Of a stretch of DNA of 64,000 nt, positions 39,244 through 48,660 are shown piece by piece (within the stretch, counting starts at the first letter, position 1; every line of letters begins with the position of its first letter). The position numbers and the translations under genes were made by a program. A model generated the notes under the pieces. The model worked only from the letters and a program-made list of their open reading frames with translations. It ran no database searches and had not been told where the DNA came from. Source of the stretch: Enterococcus saccharolyticus subsp. saccharolyticus (GTDB lineage: Bacteria; Bacillota; Bacilli; Lactobacillales; Enterococcaceae). Where the stretch lies: the NCBI RefSeq assembly GCF_029023825.1, contig NZ_CP118957.1, positions 1,085,501 to 1,149,500 on the forward strand, given 5' to 3'.

Positions 39244-40372
39244 TTATGCCAATGCGTGTATTCTCATGCCCTCAGTTAGAATATTGATACTTGCATTGAT
39301 GTCTCGGTCAAACAAATAGGACACGTCCATTCTCGAATGTCGAGTGATTTCTTGCCATCTTTATGACCGCATTCTGAACAGAGTTGACTGGATGGAAACC
39401 ATTGATCAATTTTGATAATTTCACGTCCATACCAGTCCGCTTTGTATTGTAATTTCGTTACAAAGCTAGACCACGAGACATCAGAAATGCTTTTCGCTAG
39501 TTTATGGTTACGCAACATCCCTTTTGTGTGTAAGTCTTCCATACAAATAATATCGTGGTTTTTGATTATTTCTGTACTCAACTTATTCAGAAAGTCGTTG
39601 CGCTGATTTTTCACCTTTTCATGTAGTCTAGCCACTTTTCGTTTCTGCTTTTGATAATTTTTTGCTTCAAGGAGAGAAAGACCTTTCTTTTTAGCGAGTA
39701 ATGCGCGTCTTGATAACTTACGTTGTTCACGGTTCAATTTCTTTGCCATTTTTGACGTGAATCTATTGTTAGCAATTTTTTGACCATCAGAAAGAATCGC
39801 GAAGTCCGTAATACCCAAGTCAATGCCAATCGCAGCATTCATTTTAGGTAATTCACTAATTTCTTCTTTGCATAACAAAGAAACGTAATAGTTACCACTT
39901 GAATTTTTTCGAATGATCGCATGTAAGATGCGTCCTTTGAGCTCTCGACTCTTAGCGAACGTAACAAGTCCTAACTTCGGTAATTTCACGAAGCGATTTT
40001 TAATTTCAATACTGTTAGTTATATTTTTTGTGGTATAGCTTTGGACAAGATTTTTTTACTTTTAAATTGTGGGCGCCCATTTTGCTTTTTAAAGAACCGA
40101 GAAAAAGAATCAGAAAGGTTTTTCAATGAGGATTGAATCGCAATGCTATCAACTTCCTTTAACCAACGTGTCTCTGGATTTCGTTTCATTTGTGGAAGCA
40201 TGGCGGAGCAAGAATGATAGGATAGTCCTTTTCCAGTAGTCGTATATTCGTGATTCCACAAATTCAAAAAATAATTATAGACAAATCTTACACAACCAAT
40301 TGTTTTGACAATTAATAGTTCTTGTTCTTGATTCGGATAGATTCTAAATTTATAGGCTTTATGTTGTAGCAT
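39244..40372 (-). pseudogene. tnpB: tnpB (RNA-guided nuclease of IS200/IS605), frameshifted
   Basis: TnpB reads from MLQHKAYKFRIYPNQEQE (40372) to KSKK. It then loses frame at a run of seven A (40057-40051 on the minus strand) where eight would continue into NLVQSYTTK...VKLPKLG. The second part (from about 39989) keeps the RuvC Asp (GIDLGITDFA), Glu (ICMEDLHTKG) and half of the zinc site (CSECG). A deletion after CPIC shifts the frame again, so the last catalytic segment DRDINASINI exists only in another frame. At least two lesions make it inactive. Confidence 0.88.
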
Positions 40373-40378
40373 ACAAAT

Positions 40379-40534
40379 TCACTTCATTTCTTTTTCTGAT
40401 TTGTTCTTCACTGGGAATAGAGTGTTGTGGGTACACGCAATAAGTAAATGGATAGGGTCTTTGTCTGATTCCATTTCCATCATTTTTACATTATTATCAG
40501 CAGCGATTTGTTTCAATAGATGAACTTCTGACAT
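40379..40534 (-). pseudogene. tnpA (HUH/Y1 transposase) remnant
   Basis: A 51-codon frame (MSEVHLLKQIAADNNVK...) matches the middle of IS200-type TnpA around its HUH motif, here changed to DPIHLLI where D-H-x-H-L-L is expected. It keeps a ribosome site (GAGGTG) but lacks the rest of the protein, including the catalytic Tyr region. It is directly upstream of tnpB. Confidence 0.6.
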
Positions 40535-40623
40535 ACAAAAGCACCTCGTCATTAGCTTAACATATGCATTTTTAAAAAATCAATCATAGCAAAGTGTTTC
40601 AAGGTTATTTAGTTTATATCCAT

Positions 40624-40659
40624 CAGTTGTTTAACCTAGCTAAAGCGAGGTCACAACTG
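40624..40659 (-). repeat. Left-end hairpin of the IS200/IS605 element
   Basis: Outer arms CAGTTGT / ACAACTG (40624-40630, 40653-40659) enclose CCTAGC / GCGAGG, giving a nested imperfect hairpin as expected for the TnpA recognition end. Confidence 0.6.
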
Positions 40660-40701
40660 AAGCCGATTCATCCTATTGATTGAAATCACGGGTGTTCTAG
40701 G

Positions 40702-40983
40702 CTAATCCATAAAAAGGTTAAAAATCACAATCAAGATATTTACTTTTCTTTCTGTCATGCAAAATAGATAAAAATATCCCATTCCTAATAAAAAGGTGAG
40801 TACGATAAAAGCAATTGCTGTAAATTTACCCACAGTATTTGTTTCTTAGAAAAGATGATTGGTGACAAAAGTGCCATAGAAGCGATCGTTTAAACCAAGT
40901 GATGTTGTATAATAGTCAAAGAAAAAACCACCAACAAATAATAAGACATCAACTATCATCAATAATTGAATCATTCTTTTCAT
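40702..40983 (-). pseudogene. Small membrane protein pseudogene with an in-frame stop
   Basis: Starting at ATG 40983 (AAAGAGGTGG upstream), the frame encodes a hydrophobic segment (QLLMIVDVLLFVGGFFFDYY) and reaches TAA at 40848-40846. Reading on in the same frame gives a further membrane segment (FIVLTFLLGMGYFYLF) to TAG at 40704-40702, for about 93 codons in all. The continuity of frame and hydrophobic pattern suggests a single nonsense mutation in a small membrane protein. The frame ends where the IS begins, so the true C-terminus may be lost. Function unknown. Confidence 0.6.
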
Positions 40984-41009
40984 AAATCCACCTCTTTCAA
41001 TAACGATAA

Positions 41010-41049
41010 ATAAAAAAGGAAACGGCATGAGACGCGCGTTTCCTTTTTT
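41010..41049 (-). terminator. Terminator after trpS
   Basis: On the minus strand, AAAGGAAACG / CGTTTCC arms are followed by a T-run, just after the trpS stop. Confidence 0.8.
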
Positions 41050-42075
<1,026 letters not shown>

Positions 42076-42091
42076 TTATAGTCTCTAAGTC

Positions 42092-42120
42092 ATCTTACCT
42101 TTTTTCGTGAAAATACACAA
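42092..42120 (-). promoter_or_regulatory. Promoter of trpS
   Basis: On the minus strand, TTGTGT (42120-42115) and TAAGAT (42097-42092) with a 17-bp spacer. Confidence 0.55.
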
Positions 42121-42155
42121 TCATTTATGGTGAGATTCTTTGGGAATTTTGTTTT

Positions 42156-42185
42156 AATTTTCTAACATTTTCATGTTAGAAAATT
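42156..42185 (+). promoter_or_regulatory. Perfect inverted repeat upstream of glnQ, CodY-like half sites
   Basis: 13-bp arms AATTTTCTAACAT (42156-42168) and ATGTTAGAAAATT (42173-42185) with a 4-base loop. The outer AATTTTC...GAAAATT halves are those of the CodY box (AATTTTCWGAAAATT) but split apart. It may be an operator of the glutamine transporter; it could also form an RNA hairpin. Confidence 0.45.
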
Positions 42186-42226
42186 ACCCGTTTTTACAAA
42201 GATAAGTGCTTTTCTTATAAAAAAAC

Positions 42227-42256
42227 TTTACAAAATTGAAATTTCAAGCTTATAAT
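42227..42256 (+). promoter_or_regulatory. Promoter of the glutamine-type ABC importer operon
   Basis: TTTACA (42227-42232) and TATAAT (42251-42256) with an 18-bp spacer; the leader is about 55 nt. Confidence 0.65.
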
Positions 42257-42317
42257 ATTTACTAGCCCATAATTAAAACAGGCTCATCATACGAAATATA
42301 GGAGTGTGAAAGAAAGA

Positions 42318-43055
42318 ATGTCAATGATTGAATTTAAAAACGTTGAGAAATACTACGGAAAATTCCATGCGTTGAAAAATATTAATTTGGAATTTGAAAA
42401 AGGGGAAGTTGTCGTAGTTATCGGACCATCAGGCTCTGGAAAAAGCACGATGTTGCGTACAATTAACGGCTTAGAAACAATTTCTTCAGGAAATCTTTTA
42501 ATTAATGACAAAGATATCCGTAGCAAAGAAACAAAATTAACAGAAATCCGCCGCAATATTGGGATGGTTTTCCAGCATTTTAATCTTTACCCTAATAAAA
42601 CGGTGTTAGAAAATATTACGTTGGCACCGATTAAAGTTTTGAAGCTTAGTGAAACAGAAGCAATAGAGCGTGCGGAAAAAATTTTAGATCGTGTCGGTAT
42701 GTTGGACAAAAAAGATTCGTATCCTTCCATGCTTTCAGGTGGTCAACAACAACGTGTAGCAATTGCGAGAGGATTAGCGATGCAACCAGAAATGTTGTTG
42801 TTTGATGAACCAACTTCAGCACTTGATCCAGAAATGATTGGAGACGTGTTGGATGTTATGAAAAAAATTGCCCATGAAGGGATGTCAATGATTGTTGTAA
42901 CACATGAAATGGGTTTTGCACGAGAAGTAGCGGACCGCGTAATTTTTATGGCTGAAGGACAAGTGTTAGAAGATAGTCGCAATGTAAAAGAATTCTTTGA
43001 AAATCCACAAGAGGAACGTGCGCAACAATTCATTAGTAAAGTAATCAACCATTAG
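42318..43055 (+). CDS. glnQ: Polar amino-acid (glutamine-type) ABC transporter ATPase
   Basis: A 245-residue ATPase with Walker A GPSGSGKST, Q-loop VFQHFNLYPN, signature LSGGQQQRVAIARGLA, Walker B LLFDEPTSALD and H-loop VTHEMGFAREVADR, all of the PAAT/GlnQ type. It energises uptake by the next three gene products. The start at 42318 (or ATG 42324) is chosen over GTG 42306, because GGAG at 42301-42304 is then correctly upstream. First gene of a four-gene operon. Confidence 0.92.
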   Translation: MSMIEFKNVEKYYGKFHALKNINLEFEKGEVVVVIGPSGSGKSTMLRTINGLETISSGNLLINDKDIRSKETKLTEIRRNIGMVFQHFNLYPNKTVLENITLAPIKVLKLSETEAIERAEKILDRVGMLDKKDSYPSMLSGGQQQRVAIARGLAMQPEMLLFDEPTSALDPEMIGDVLDVMKKIAHEGMSMIVVTHEMGFAREVADRVIFMAEGQVLEDSRNVKEFFENPQEERAQQFISKVINH

Positions 43056-43066
43056 GAGGAAAAGCA

Positions 43067-43879
43067 ATGATTAAAAAAACTTTTTTTTCCTTACTCATTC
43101 TAGTGGCGGCAGTTTTTAGCTTATCTGGTTGTAAATCAGGGAGTGTTGCTGACTTGGATATTTTGGAAACAAGTAAAGAGTCAAATGAAATTATTTGGGG
43201 CGTAAAAAATGATACGCGTCTATTTGGTTTAATGGATATTCCTTCTCGTGAAGTAAAAGGCTTCGATATTGATATTGCTAAAGCAATCACGGAAAAGATT
43301 CTTGGACGTGATGGTCGTGCGACGTTTGTTGAAGTAACATCTAAAACACGTATTCCGTTATTAAAAAATGGAAATATTGATGCAATTATCGCGACAATGA
43401 CGATTTCAGAAGAACGTAAAAAACAAGTTGATTTCTCAGATGTTTACTTTGACGCAGGACAGTCTTTGTTAGTGAAAAAAGGCAGTCCAATCACCAGTGT
43501 TGATAATTTAGATGAATCAACGACTGTTTTGGCTGTAAAAGGTTCCACATCTGCAGTCAATATTCGTAAAGCATCACCCAATGCGAAGATTTTAGAATTA
43601 GAAAACTATGCAGAAGCCTTTACTGCATTGCAAGCCGGTCAAGGAGATGCGATGACTACCGACAATGCCATTTTATTAGGAATGGCAAGTGAAAATCCCG
43701 ATTATGAATTAGTTGGTGGCACATTTACCGAAGAACCTTATGGTATTGCGATTAATAAAGGACAAGAAAATTTCCTTCAAGCAGTCAACAATGCATTAAG
43801 AGAAATGCATGAAGATGGAACTTATGATGAGATTTATACAAAATGGTTCCCAAATGACGAAAGTGGAAAAGTAAAATAG
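43067..43879 (+). CDS. Amino-acid-binding lipoprotein of the glutamine-type ABC importer
   Basis: A 270-residue lipoprotein with signal MIKKTFFSLLILVAAVFS and lipobox LSGC (Cys near residue 22), then a type-3 solute-binding domain (VKGFDIDIAKAITEKI; SEERKKQVDFSDVYFDAG; VKGSTSAVNIRK). It is membrane-anchored outside the cell and should deliver glutamine, glutamate or aspartate. RBS TAGGAGGAAAAGCA. A second, differently built importer of the same class begins at the left edge of this window. Confidence 0.92.
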   Translation: MIKKTFFSLLILVAAVFSLSGCKSGSVADLDILETSKESNEIIWGVKNDTRLFGLMDIPSREVKGFDIDIAKAITEKILGRDGRATFVEVTSKTRIPLLKNGNIDAIIATMTISEERKKQVDFSDVYFDAGQSLLVKKGSPITSVDNLDESTTVLAVKGSTSAVNIRKASPNAKILELENYAEAFTALQAGQGDAMTTDNAILLGMASENPDYELVGGTFTEEPYGIAINKGQENFLQAVNNALREMHEDGTYDEIYTKWFPNDESGKVK

Positions 43880-43890
43880 GAGGGGATACG

Positions 43891-44538
43891 ATGATTGAGT
43901 TGTTTCAAGCAAATGCAGATTTGTTTTTTGAAGGATTTAAGTATACGATCCTTTCTAGTGTATTAGCGTTAATTTTTAGTTTGGTTATCGGTACGTTAAT
44001 GGCCATTTTTCAGCTATCTGAAAATGCAATTATTCGCAATTTAGCCAAAGCTTACGTTGAGTTTTTTAGAAATATTCCCTTATTAATTATTGTCATGTTT
44101 TTTTATGTTGTTTTACCGTTATATGGTATGCCATTTGATGGTTTCCAAGCAGGGACGATTGGATTAACAATTTATACATCAGCCTTTATTGCAGAAACTG
44201 TTCGTTCAGGAATTCAAACAGTACCAAAAGGGCAGATGGAAGCAGGATTATCTTCTGGTTTTACTTATAGTGAAACCATGCGGTATATTGTGTTACCCCA
44301 AGCGTTTAAAATTGTGATTCCTCCATTAGGGGGGCAATTTATCAATTTAATTAAAAACTCTTCTATTTTAGCGATGGTTGCTGGTTTAGATTTAATGTAT
44401 CAAGGGGATTTAGTTGCGAACGCCACCTTTATCACATTTGAAACGTATATCATTGTCGGCGTTTTTTACTTAATTTTGACGTTGCCGTTATCGTATGTAA
44501 TGGCCTATTTAGAAAAACGTTGGGCAGTTCGAGGATAG
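43891..44538 (+). CDS. Amino-acid ABC transporter permease
   Basis: A 215-residue HisM/GlnP-type permease with about five membrane helices and the EAA loop (PKGQMEAGLSSGFTYSETMRYIVLPQAFKI). AGGAGGGGATACG precedes the ATG. It pairs with the following permease to form the membrane channel; the two share the EAA loop but differ elsewhere. Confidence 0.93.
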   Translation: MIELFQANADLFFEGFKYTILSSVLALIFSLVIGTLMAIFQLSENAIIRNLAKAYVEFFRNIPLLIIVMFFYVVLPLYGMPFDGFQAGTIGLTIYTSAFIAETVRSGIQTVPKGQMEAGLSSGFTYSETMRYIVLPQAFKIVIPPLGGQFINLIKNSSILAMVAGLDLMYQGDLVANATFITFETYIIVGVFYLILTLPLSYVMAYLEKRWAVRG

Positions 44539-44551
44539 AAAGGAGACAACA

Positions 44552-45208
44552 ATGGATTTTATCGGTGCATTTTCATTCGTAAATTTACGATTTTTATTAG
44601 ATGGCTTACAGATTACTGTTGCGGTTTCCGTGCTATCGATTGTATTTAGTTTTTTAATTGGTGGTTTAGTGGGAACGTTACGTTTTGCAAATATTCCGTT
44701 CTTTTCAAAGATTTTAGGTGTATTTGTTGATATTATTCGTAATTTACCGCTACTATTGATTATCTTTTTCACGTATTTTGCTTTACCACAAATCGGAATT
44801 CGTTTTAACATTTTTTGGTCCGCAGTAGTTGCATTGACTATTTTTGAATCAGCGATGTTATCAGAAATTTTCCGTGCAGGATTAAATGCAGTACCAAAAG
44901 GGCAAATGGAAGCAGGTCTTTCAACGGGCTTGTCTTATGTGGAAACCATGCGTACAATTGTATTACCACAAGCTTTTCGTTCAATGATTCCTGCAATTGT
45001 GAGTCAGTTGATTTCATTAGTGAAAGATACGTCATTAGCAGTGATTATTTCACTTCCTGATTTGACCCACCACGCGCGTATTATTTATGGTCAAAATACG
45101 AATTATGTGATTCCAATGTTCGTTGCAATGACTTTAAGTTACTTTGCGATTTGTTATGTCTTATCATTGTTATCGAAATATTTAGAAACTAGAAGATATA
45201 ACTATTAA
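44552..45208 (+). CDS. Amino-acid ABC transporter permease
   Basis: A 218-residue HisM-type permease with five membrane helices and EAA loop PKGQMEAGLSTGLSYVETM. AAAGGAGACAACA precedes the ATG, 13 bp after the previous permease. It is the last gene of the importer operon, ended by a strong hairpin. Confidence 0.93.
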   Translation: MDFIGAFSFVNLRFLLDGLQITVAVSVLSIVFSFLIGGLVGTLRFANIPFFSKILGVFVDIIRNLPLLLIIFFTYFALPQIGIRFNIFWSAVVALTIFESAMLSEIFRAGLNAVPKGQMEAGLSTGLSYVETMRTIVLPQAFRSMIPAIVSQLISLVKDTSLAVIISLPDLTHHARIIYGQNTNYVIPMFVAMTLSYFAICYVLSLLSKYLETRRYNY

Positions 45209-45257
45209 AAAATAGGCTGTGAAGAAGTAAAAAAGGCTTCTTTCACAGTCTATTTTT
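45209..45257 (+). terminator. Terminator of the glutamine-type importer operon
   Basis: AAAATAGGCTGTGAAGAAG pairs with CTTCTTTCACAGTCTATTTTT (minor bulges), ending in a T-run. Confidence 0.85.
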
Positions 45258-45347
45258 GCTTTCCGAAGAGAAAACTTGAAAAAAAAGTCAAAAAAGTACA
45301 AAATAAAGAAACAGACTCTGTCTAGAAGAAACAAAGGATGGAAAGAA

Positions 45348-46163
45348 ATGACAAACACACAACCTATTGGCTTTATTGATTCAGGTGTCGGCGGTTTAAC
45401 TGTTGTGAAAGAGGCAATTAAACAGTTACCAAATGAAAATATTATTTATTTAGGCGATACGGCTCGCTGCCCGTATGGACCACGACCGGCTAAGCAAGTA
45501 ATCGAATATACGTGGCAAATGACCAAATTTTTACTAGAAAAAAACATAAAAATGCTTGTAATTGCATGTAATACTGCAACGGCGGTAGCGTTAGAAGAAA
45601 TTAAAGCGCAATTAGATATTCCAGTCGTCGGTGTGATCTTACCTGGTACTCGTGCTGCAGTTAAAGCTACGAAAAATCGTCAAATCGGTATTATAGGAAC
45701 AGCGGGTACAATTAAAAGTAGTTCGTATGAGCAAGCAATTAAAATGAAAGTGCCTGAAGCATCGGTGACTAGTTTAGCTTGTCCTAAATTTGTACCGATT
45801 GTTGAAAGTAATCAATTTCAATCATCGGTAGCTAAAAAAATTGTTGCTGAGACGTTATTACCATTGCAACATAAAAAATTAGATACATTAATTTTGGGAT
45901 GTACACATTACCCATTATTACGCCCTATCATTCAAAATATAATGGGCAGTCACGTCAAACTGATTGATTCAGGGGCAGAAACAATTGGTGAAGTAAGTAT
46001 GTTATTGGATTATTTTGATATTGCGAATGTCAATGTGATGTCGCAACCAGATTATTCTTTTTATACGACTGGTTCGACAGTTATGTTTGATGGTATTGCA
46101 AAAGAATGGTTAGCATCAACAAAGGTACAGTCACAACATATCGAATTAGGAGGAAAAGAATAA
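45348..46163 (+). CDS. murI: Glutamate racemase
   Basis: A 271-residue cofactor-free racemase supplying D-glutamate for peptidoglycan. The two catalytic cysteines are in VIACNTATAVA (near residue 74) and LGCTHYPLLRP (near residue 185), with DSGVGGLTV at the N-terminus. The start at 45348 follows AAAGGATGG; the longer TTG-initiated frame from 45276 starts in a lysine-rich leader without family similarity. It is directly followed by rph-rdgB. Confidence 0.95.
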   Translation: MTNTQPIGFIDSGVGGLTVVKEAIKQLPNENIIYLGDTARCPYGPRPAKQVIEYTWQMTKFLLEKNIKMLVIACNTATAVALEEIKAQLDIPVVGVILPGTRAAVKATKNRQIGIIGTAGTIKSSSYEQAIKMKVPEASVTSLACPKFVPIVESNQFQSSVAKKIVAETLLPLQHKKLDTLILGCTHYPLLRPIIQNIMGSHVKLIDSGAETIGEVSMLLDYFDIANVNVMSQPDYSFYTTGSTVMFDGIAKEWLASTKVQSQHIELGGKE

Positions 46164-47513
46164 ATGCGACACGATGGCAGAGGCGCGCAACGCTTGCGTC
46201 CTATTACAATTAAAACACATGTTTACAAACACCCAGAAGGCTCTGTGGTGATTTCATTTGGCGATACCGAAGTAATCTGTTCTGCAACAATCGAAGAATC
46301 AGTGCCACCATTTTTAAGAAATACTGGCACTGGATGGGTAACAGCAGAGTATAGCATGTTACCACGAGCAACCAACACGAGAAACCGTCGTGAAAGTTCA
46401 AAAGGAAAATTAACTGGACGTACGATGGAAATTCAACGTCTGATTGGTCGTTCTTTGCGTGCGGTTGTTGATTTAGAAAAATTAGGAGAGCGCAGTATTG
46501 TCGTTGATTGTGATGTTGTACAAGCAGATGGTGGGACACGTACTGCAAGCATCACTGGTGCGTTTGTGGCGTTGCGTCTGGCGGTTAATAAATTATTACA
46601 AACAAATACTTTACAAGAAGATCCAATCAAAGAACATCTAGCAGCAATTAGTGTGGGGATTTTACCAGATAACACTTGTGCTGTGGATTTGGATTATGTA
46701 GAAGATAGCGCCGCACAAGTCGATATGAATTTAGTCATGACTGAAGCAGGGCGTTTTGTGGAAATCCAAGGAACAGGTGAAGAAGCAACCTTCGATGGGG
46801 AACAATTAAATGCGATGCTCGTTTATGGTAAGACAGCGATTGAAGAGCTAATTGCTGCTCAAAAGAGTGCGTTATACGCTGATGAAGAAGGACGCGCACA
46901 AATTGTTGATAAAACAATTATGATTGCTACTGGAAATTTAGGCAAAGCCAAAGAATTTGCGGAAATGTTTGCTAAAGAAGGCTATCAAATTAAAACCTTA
47001 AAAGATTTTCCTGATTTACCAGATGTTGCAGAAACAGGTAGTACCTTTGAGGAAAATGCGCGTTTGAAAGCTGAAACTATCGCTAACATTTTACAATGTC
47101 CAGTTTTAGCAGATGATTCTGGTTTAAAAGTTGATGCACTAAGTGGGATGCCAGGCATTTATTCTGCTCGTTTTGCTGGAGAACATAAAAGTGATGCGTC
47201 AAATAATGCGAAATTGTTGTACGAATTAACGGATATCCCCGAGAATGAACGAACAGCGCAATTTCATTGTACGTTAGTTCTTGCTGCACCTAAAAGAGAA
47301 AGTCTTGTTGTGGAAGCAGAATGGCCAGGAAAAATTGGTCGTATTCCACGTGGAGACAATGGTTTTGGATATGATCCATTATTTGTTGTGGATGGGATGA
47401 ATAAGACTGCTGCTGAACTTTCAAGTGAAGAAAAAAATAGATGTAGTCATCGTGGACAAGCCATTGAAAAATTGAAATTGCAATGGAAAGAATGGTTAGA
47501 AGGAGGGGCTTAA
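46164..47513 (+). CDS. Fused RNase PH / dITP-XTP pyrophosphatase (RdgB)
   Basis: A 449-residue bifunctional protein. Residues 1-240 are RNase PH ([43 protein letters not shown]), a phosphorolytic tRNA 3'-end trimming enzyme. Residues 250-449 are RdgB/HAM1 ([52 protein letters not shown]), which removes deaminated purine triphosphates. In many bacteria these are separate adjacent genes; fusions are known in Lactobacillales. GGAGGAAAAGAATAA separates it from the murI stop. Confidence 0.95.
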   Translation: MRHDGRGAQRLRPITIKTHVYKHPEGSVVISFGDTEVICSATIEESVPPFLRNTGTGWVTAEYSMLPRATNTRNRRESSKGKLTGRTMEIQRLIGRSLRAVVDLEKLGERSIVVDCDVVQADGGTRTASITGAFVALRLAVNKLLQTNTLQEDPIKEHLAAISVGILPDNTCAVDLDYVEDSAAQVDMNLVMTEAGRFVEIQGTGEEATFDGEQLNAMLVYGKTAIEELIAAQKSALYADEEGRAQIVDKTIMIATGNLGKAKEFAEMFAKEGYQIKTLKDFPDLPDVAETGSTFEENARLKAETIANILQCPVLADDSGLKVDALSGMPGIYSARFAGEHKSDASNNAKLLYELTDIPENERTAQFHCTLVLAAPKRESLVVEAEWPGKIGRIPRGDNGFGYDPLFVVDGMNKTAAELSSEEKNRCSHRGQAIEKLKLQWKEWLEGGA

Positions 47514-47514
47514 A

Positions 47515-48027
47515 ATGAAATATTTAGTCGTTAGTGATAATCATGGAGATCGTAAAATTTTAGTTGATCTCTTTGCCCGTTACCAAGGGAAAGTTGATTA
47601 TATTTTCCATTGTGGTGATTCTGAATTGCCTGGCGATGATGAATTGTGGCAACAGGCGTATGTTGTTACTGGAAATTGCGATTATGATCCTAAATATAAA
47701 AAAAGCCAATTAGTGGATACTGGCATGGATCGTGTTTATTTTACACACGGACACTTATCTGATGTTCGTTTTGGTATTACGCGTCTAGGACTAGAAGCAC
47801 AAGCAGTAGACGCCAATATTGTCTTATTTGGACATACGCATCAAATTGGTTGCGAAAAGGTAGGAAAACGCTTATTTTTGAACCCTGGCAGTATTTCACA
47901 ACCTCGAGGTCCGATTCAAGTGAAAAGCTATGCGATTATCGATAGTACGCCAGATGCTTATTCAGTACAATATTACGACCGTGATTTTCAAGCCGTACCA
48001 GATTTATCTTTTGTATTTAAAAAATAA
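47515..48027 (+). CDS. YfcE/MJ0936-family metallophosphodiesterase
   Basis: A 170-residue metallophosphatase with the ligand motifs VSDNHGD, HCGDSE, VTGNCDY, THGHLSD and FGHTHQIG of the YfcE/MJ0936 family. It hydrolyses phosphodiesters in vitro in relatives; the natural substrate is uncertain. AGGAGGGGCTTAAA precedes the ATG, one base after rph-rdgB, so murI, rph-rdgB and this gene form one operon, as in many Firmicutes. Confidence 0.9.
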   Translation: MKYLVVSDNHGDRKILVDLFARYQGKVDYIFHCGDSELPGDDELWQQAYVVTGNCDYDPKYKKSQLVDTGMDRVYFTHGHLSDVRFGITRLGLEAQAVDANIVLFGHTHQIGCEKVGKRLFLNPGSISQPRGPIQVKSYAIIDSTPDAYSVQYYDRDFQAVPDLSFVFKK

Positions 48028-48042
48028 ATCTTATGAATTTTT

Positions 48043-48075
48043 AAAGAAAGCGATTTTCTCGCTTTCTTTTTCTAT
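48043..48075 (+). terminator. Terminator after the phosphodiesterase gene
   Basis: AAAGAAAGCGA / TCGCTTTCTTT perfect arms with a T-rich tail. Confidence 0.85.
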
Positions 48076-48124
48076 TTTGAGGTAAAATAAGGAGTAATGT
48101 AAGAGCGGAAATGGAGGTATTCAT

Positions 48125-48616
48125 TTGATTGGTAAATACACTGAAGCTTTGTTGATGGAGAACCAAGAAACTTTTTTGGTGCCTGCTGATAACGTAGCGA
48201 CCGTATTATATAGCCATCCTTTAGAACATGCGTTACTAGTGTTATCTAAAGTTGGTTATGCAAAGATTCCAGTCTTGGATTCAGAAGATCATTTAGTTGG
48301 CTTAATTAGTTTAGCAAATATTGTCGACAAAATGATGGGCTTAACAGGATTTGATATGAATCAAATAGAAGGGCTAACTGTGGCAGATGTCATGGAAGTA
48401 AATGTGCCTACTATTCAAAATAAAGATGATTTAGAAGATATTTTACATTTGTTAGTGCAAGGTTCATTCTTACCCGTTGTCAATGAAGACAATGTATTTG
48501 AAGGAATTATTACTAGAAAAGAAATCTTAAAAGCAGTGAATCATTTAGTCCATGAATTAGAGAAACGATATACTGTGTCAACCAAAGGAATCATCAAAGA
48601 AAAATTAATTAGTTAA
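48125..48616 (+). CDS. cbpB: CBS-domain c-di-AMP-binding protein CbpB (DarB/YkuL)
   Basis: A 163-residue protein with two CBS domains (about residues 15-75 and 85-150). It matches CbpB/DarB/YkuL, which binds c-di-AMP and, when free, stimulates Rel (p)ppGpp synthesis in relatives. Typical segments are HALLVLSKVGYAKIPVLD and VFEGIITRKEILK. It begins with TTG at 48125 after GGAGGTATTCAT. With CdaA in the same window this gives both a producer and a receptor of the signal. Monocistronic. Confidence 0.85.
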   Translation: MIGKYTEALLMENQETFLVPADNVATVLYSHPLEHALLVLSKVGYAKIPVLDSEDHLVGLISLANIVDKMMGLTGFDMNQIEGLTVADVMEVNVPTIQNKDDLEDILHLLVQGSFLPVVNEDNVFEGIITRKEILKAVNHLVHELEKRYTVSTKGIIKEKLIS

Positions 48617-48660
48617 AAAAAGCGAGTGTAATTCATCACTGAATTACGCTCGCTTTTTTA
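48615..48660. terminator. Bidirectional terminator between cbpB and mscS
   Basis: AAAAAAGCGAGTGTAATTCA / TGAATTACGCTCGCTTTTTT arms; convergent genes. Confidence 0.88.

Larger units (their letters stand above)
39201..40701 (-). mobile_element. Degenerate IS200/IS605-family element (broken tnpB, remnant tnpA)
   Basis: The element lies on the minus strand: tnpA remnant, then tnpB, then the right end. The right-end hairpin CCGTAG-TTC-CTACGG (39216-39230) and a structured left end (40624-40659) survive. Boundaries are approximate: the right end joins the ABC pseudogene near 39201, and the left end abuts the membrane-protein pseudogene near 40701. Both genes are inactivated, so it could move only if supplied with TnpA in trans. 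Confidence 0.82.

Noticed and set aside
45276..45347. N-terminal extension of murI from a TTG start (MKKKSKKYKIKK...)
   Set aside because: No ribosome site for the TTG; the ATG at 45348 has AAAGGATGG and fits the family N-terminus.
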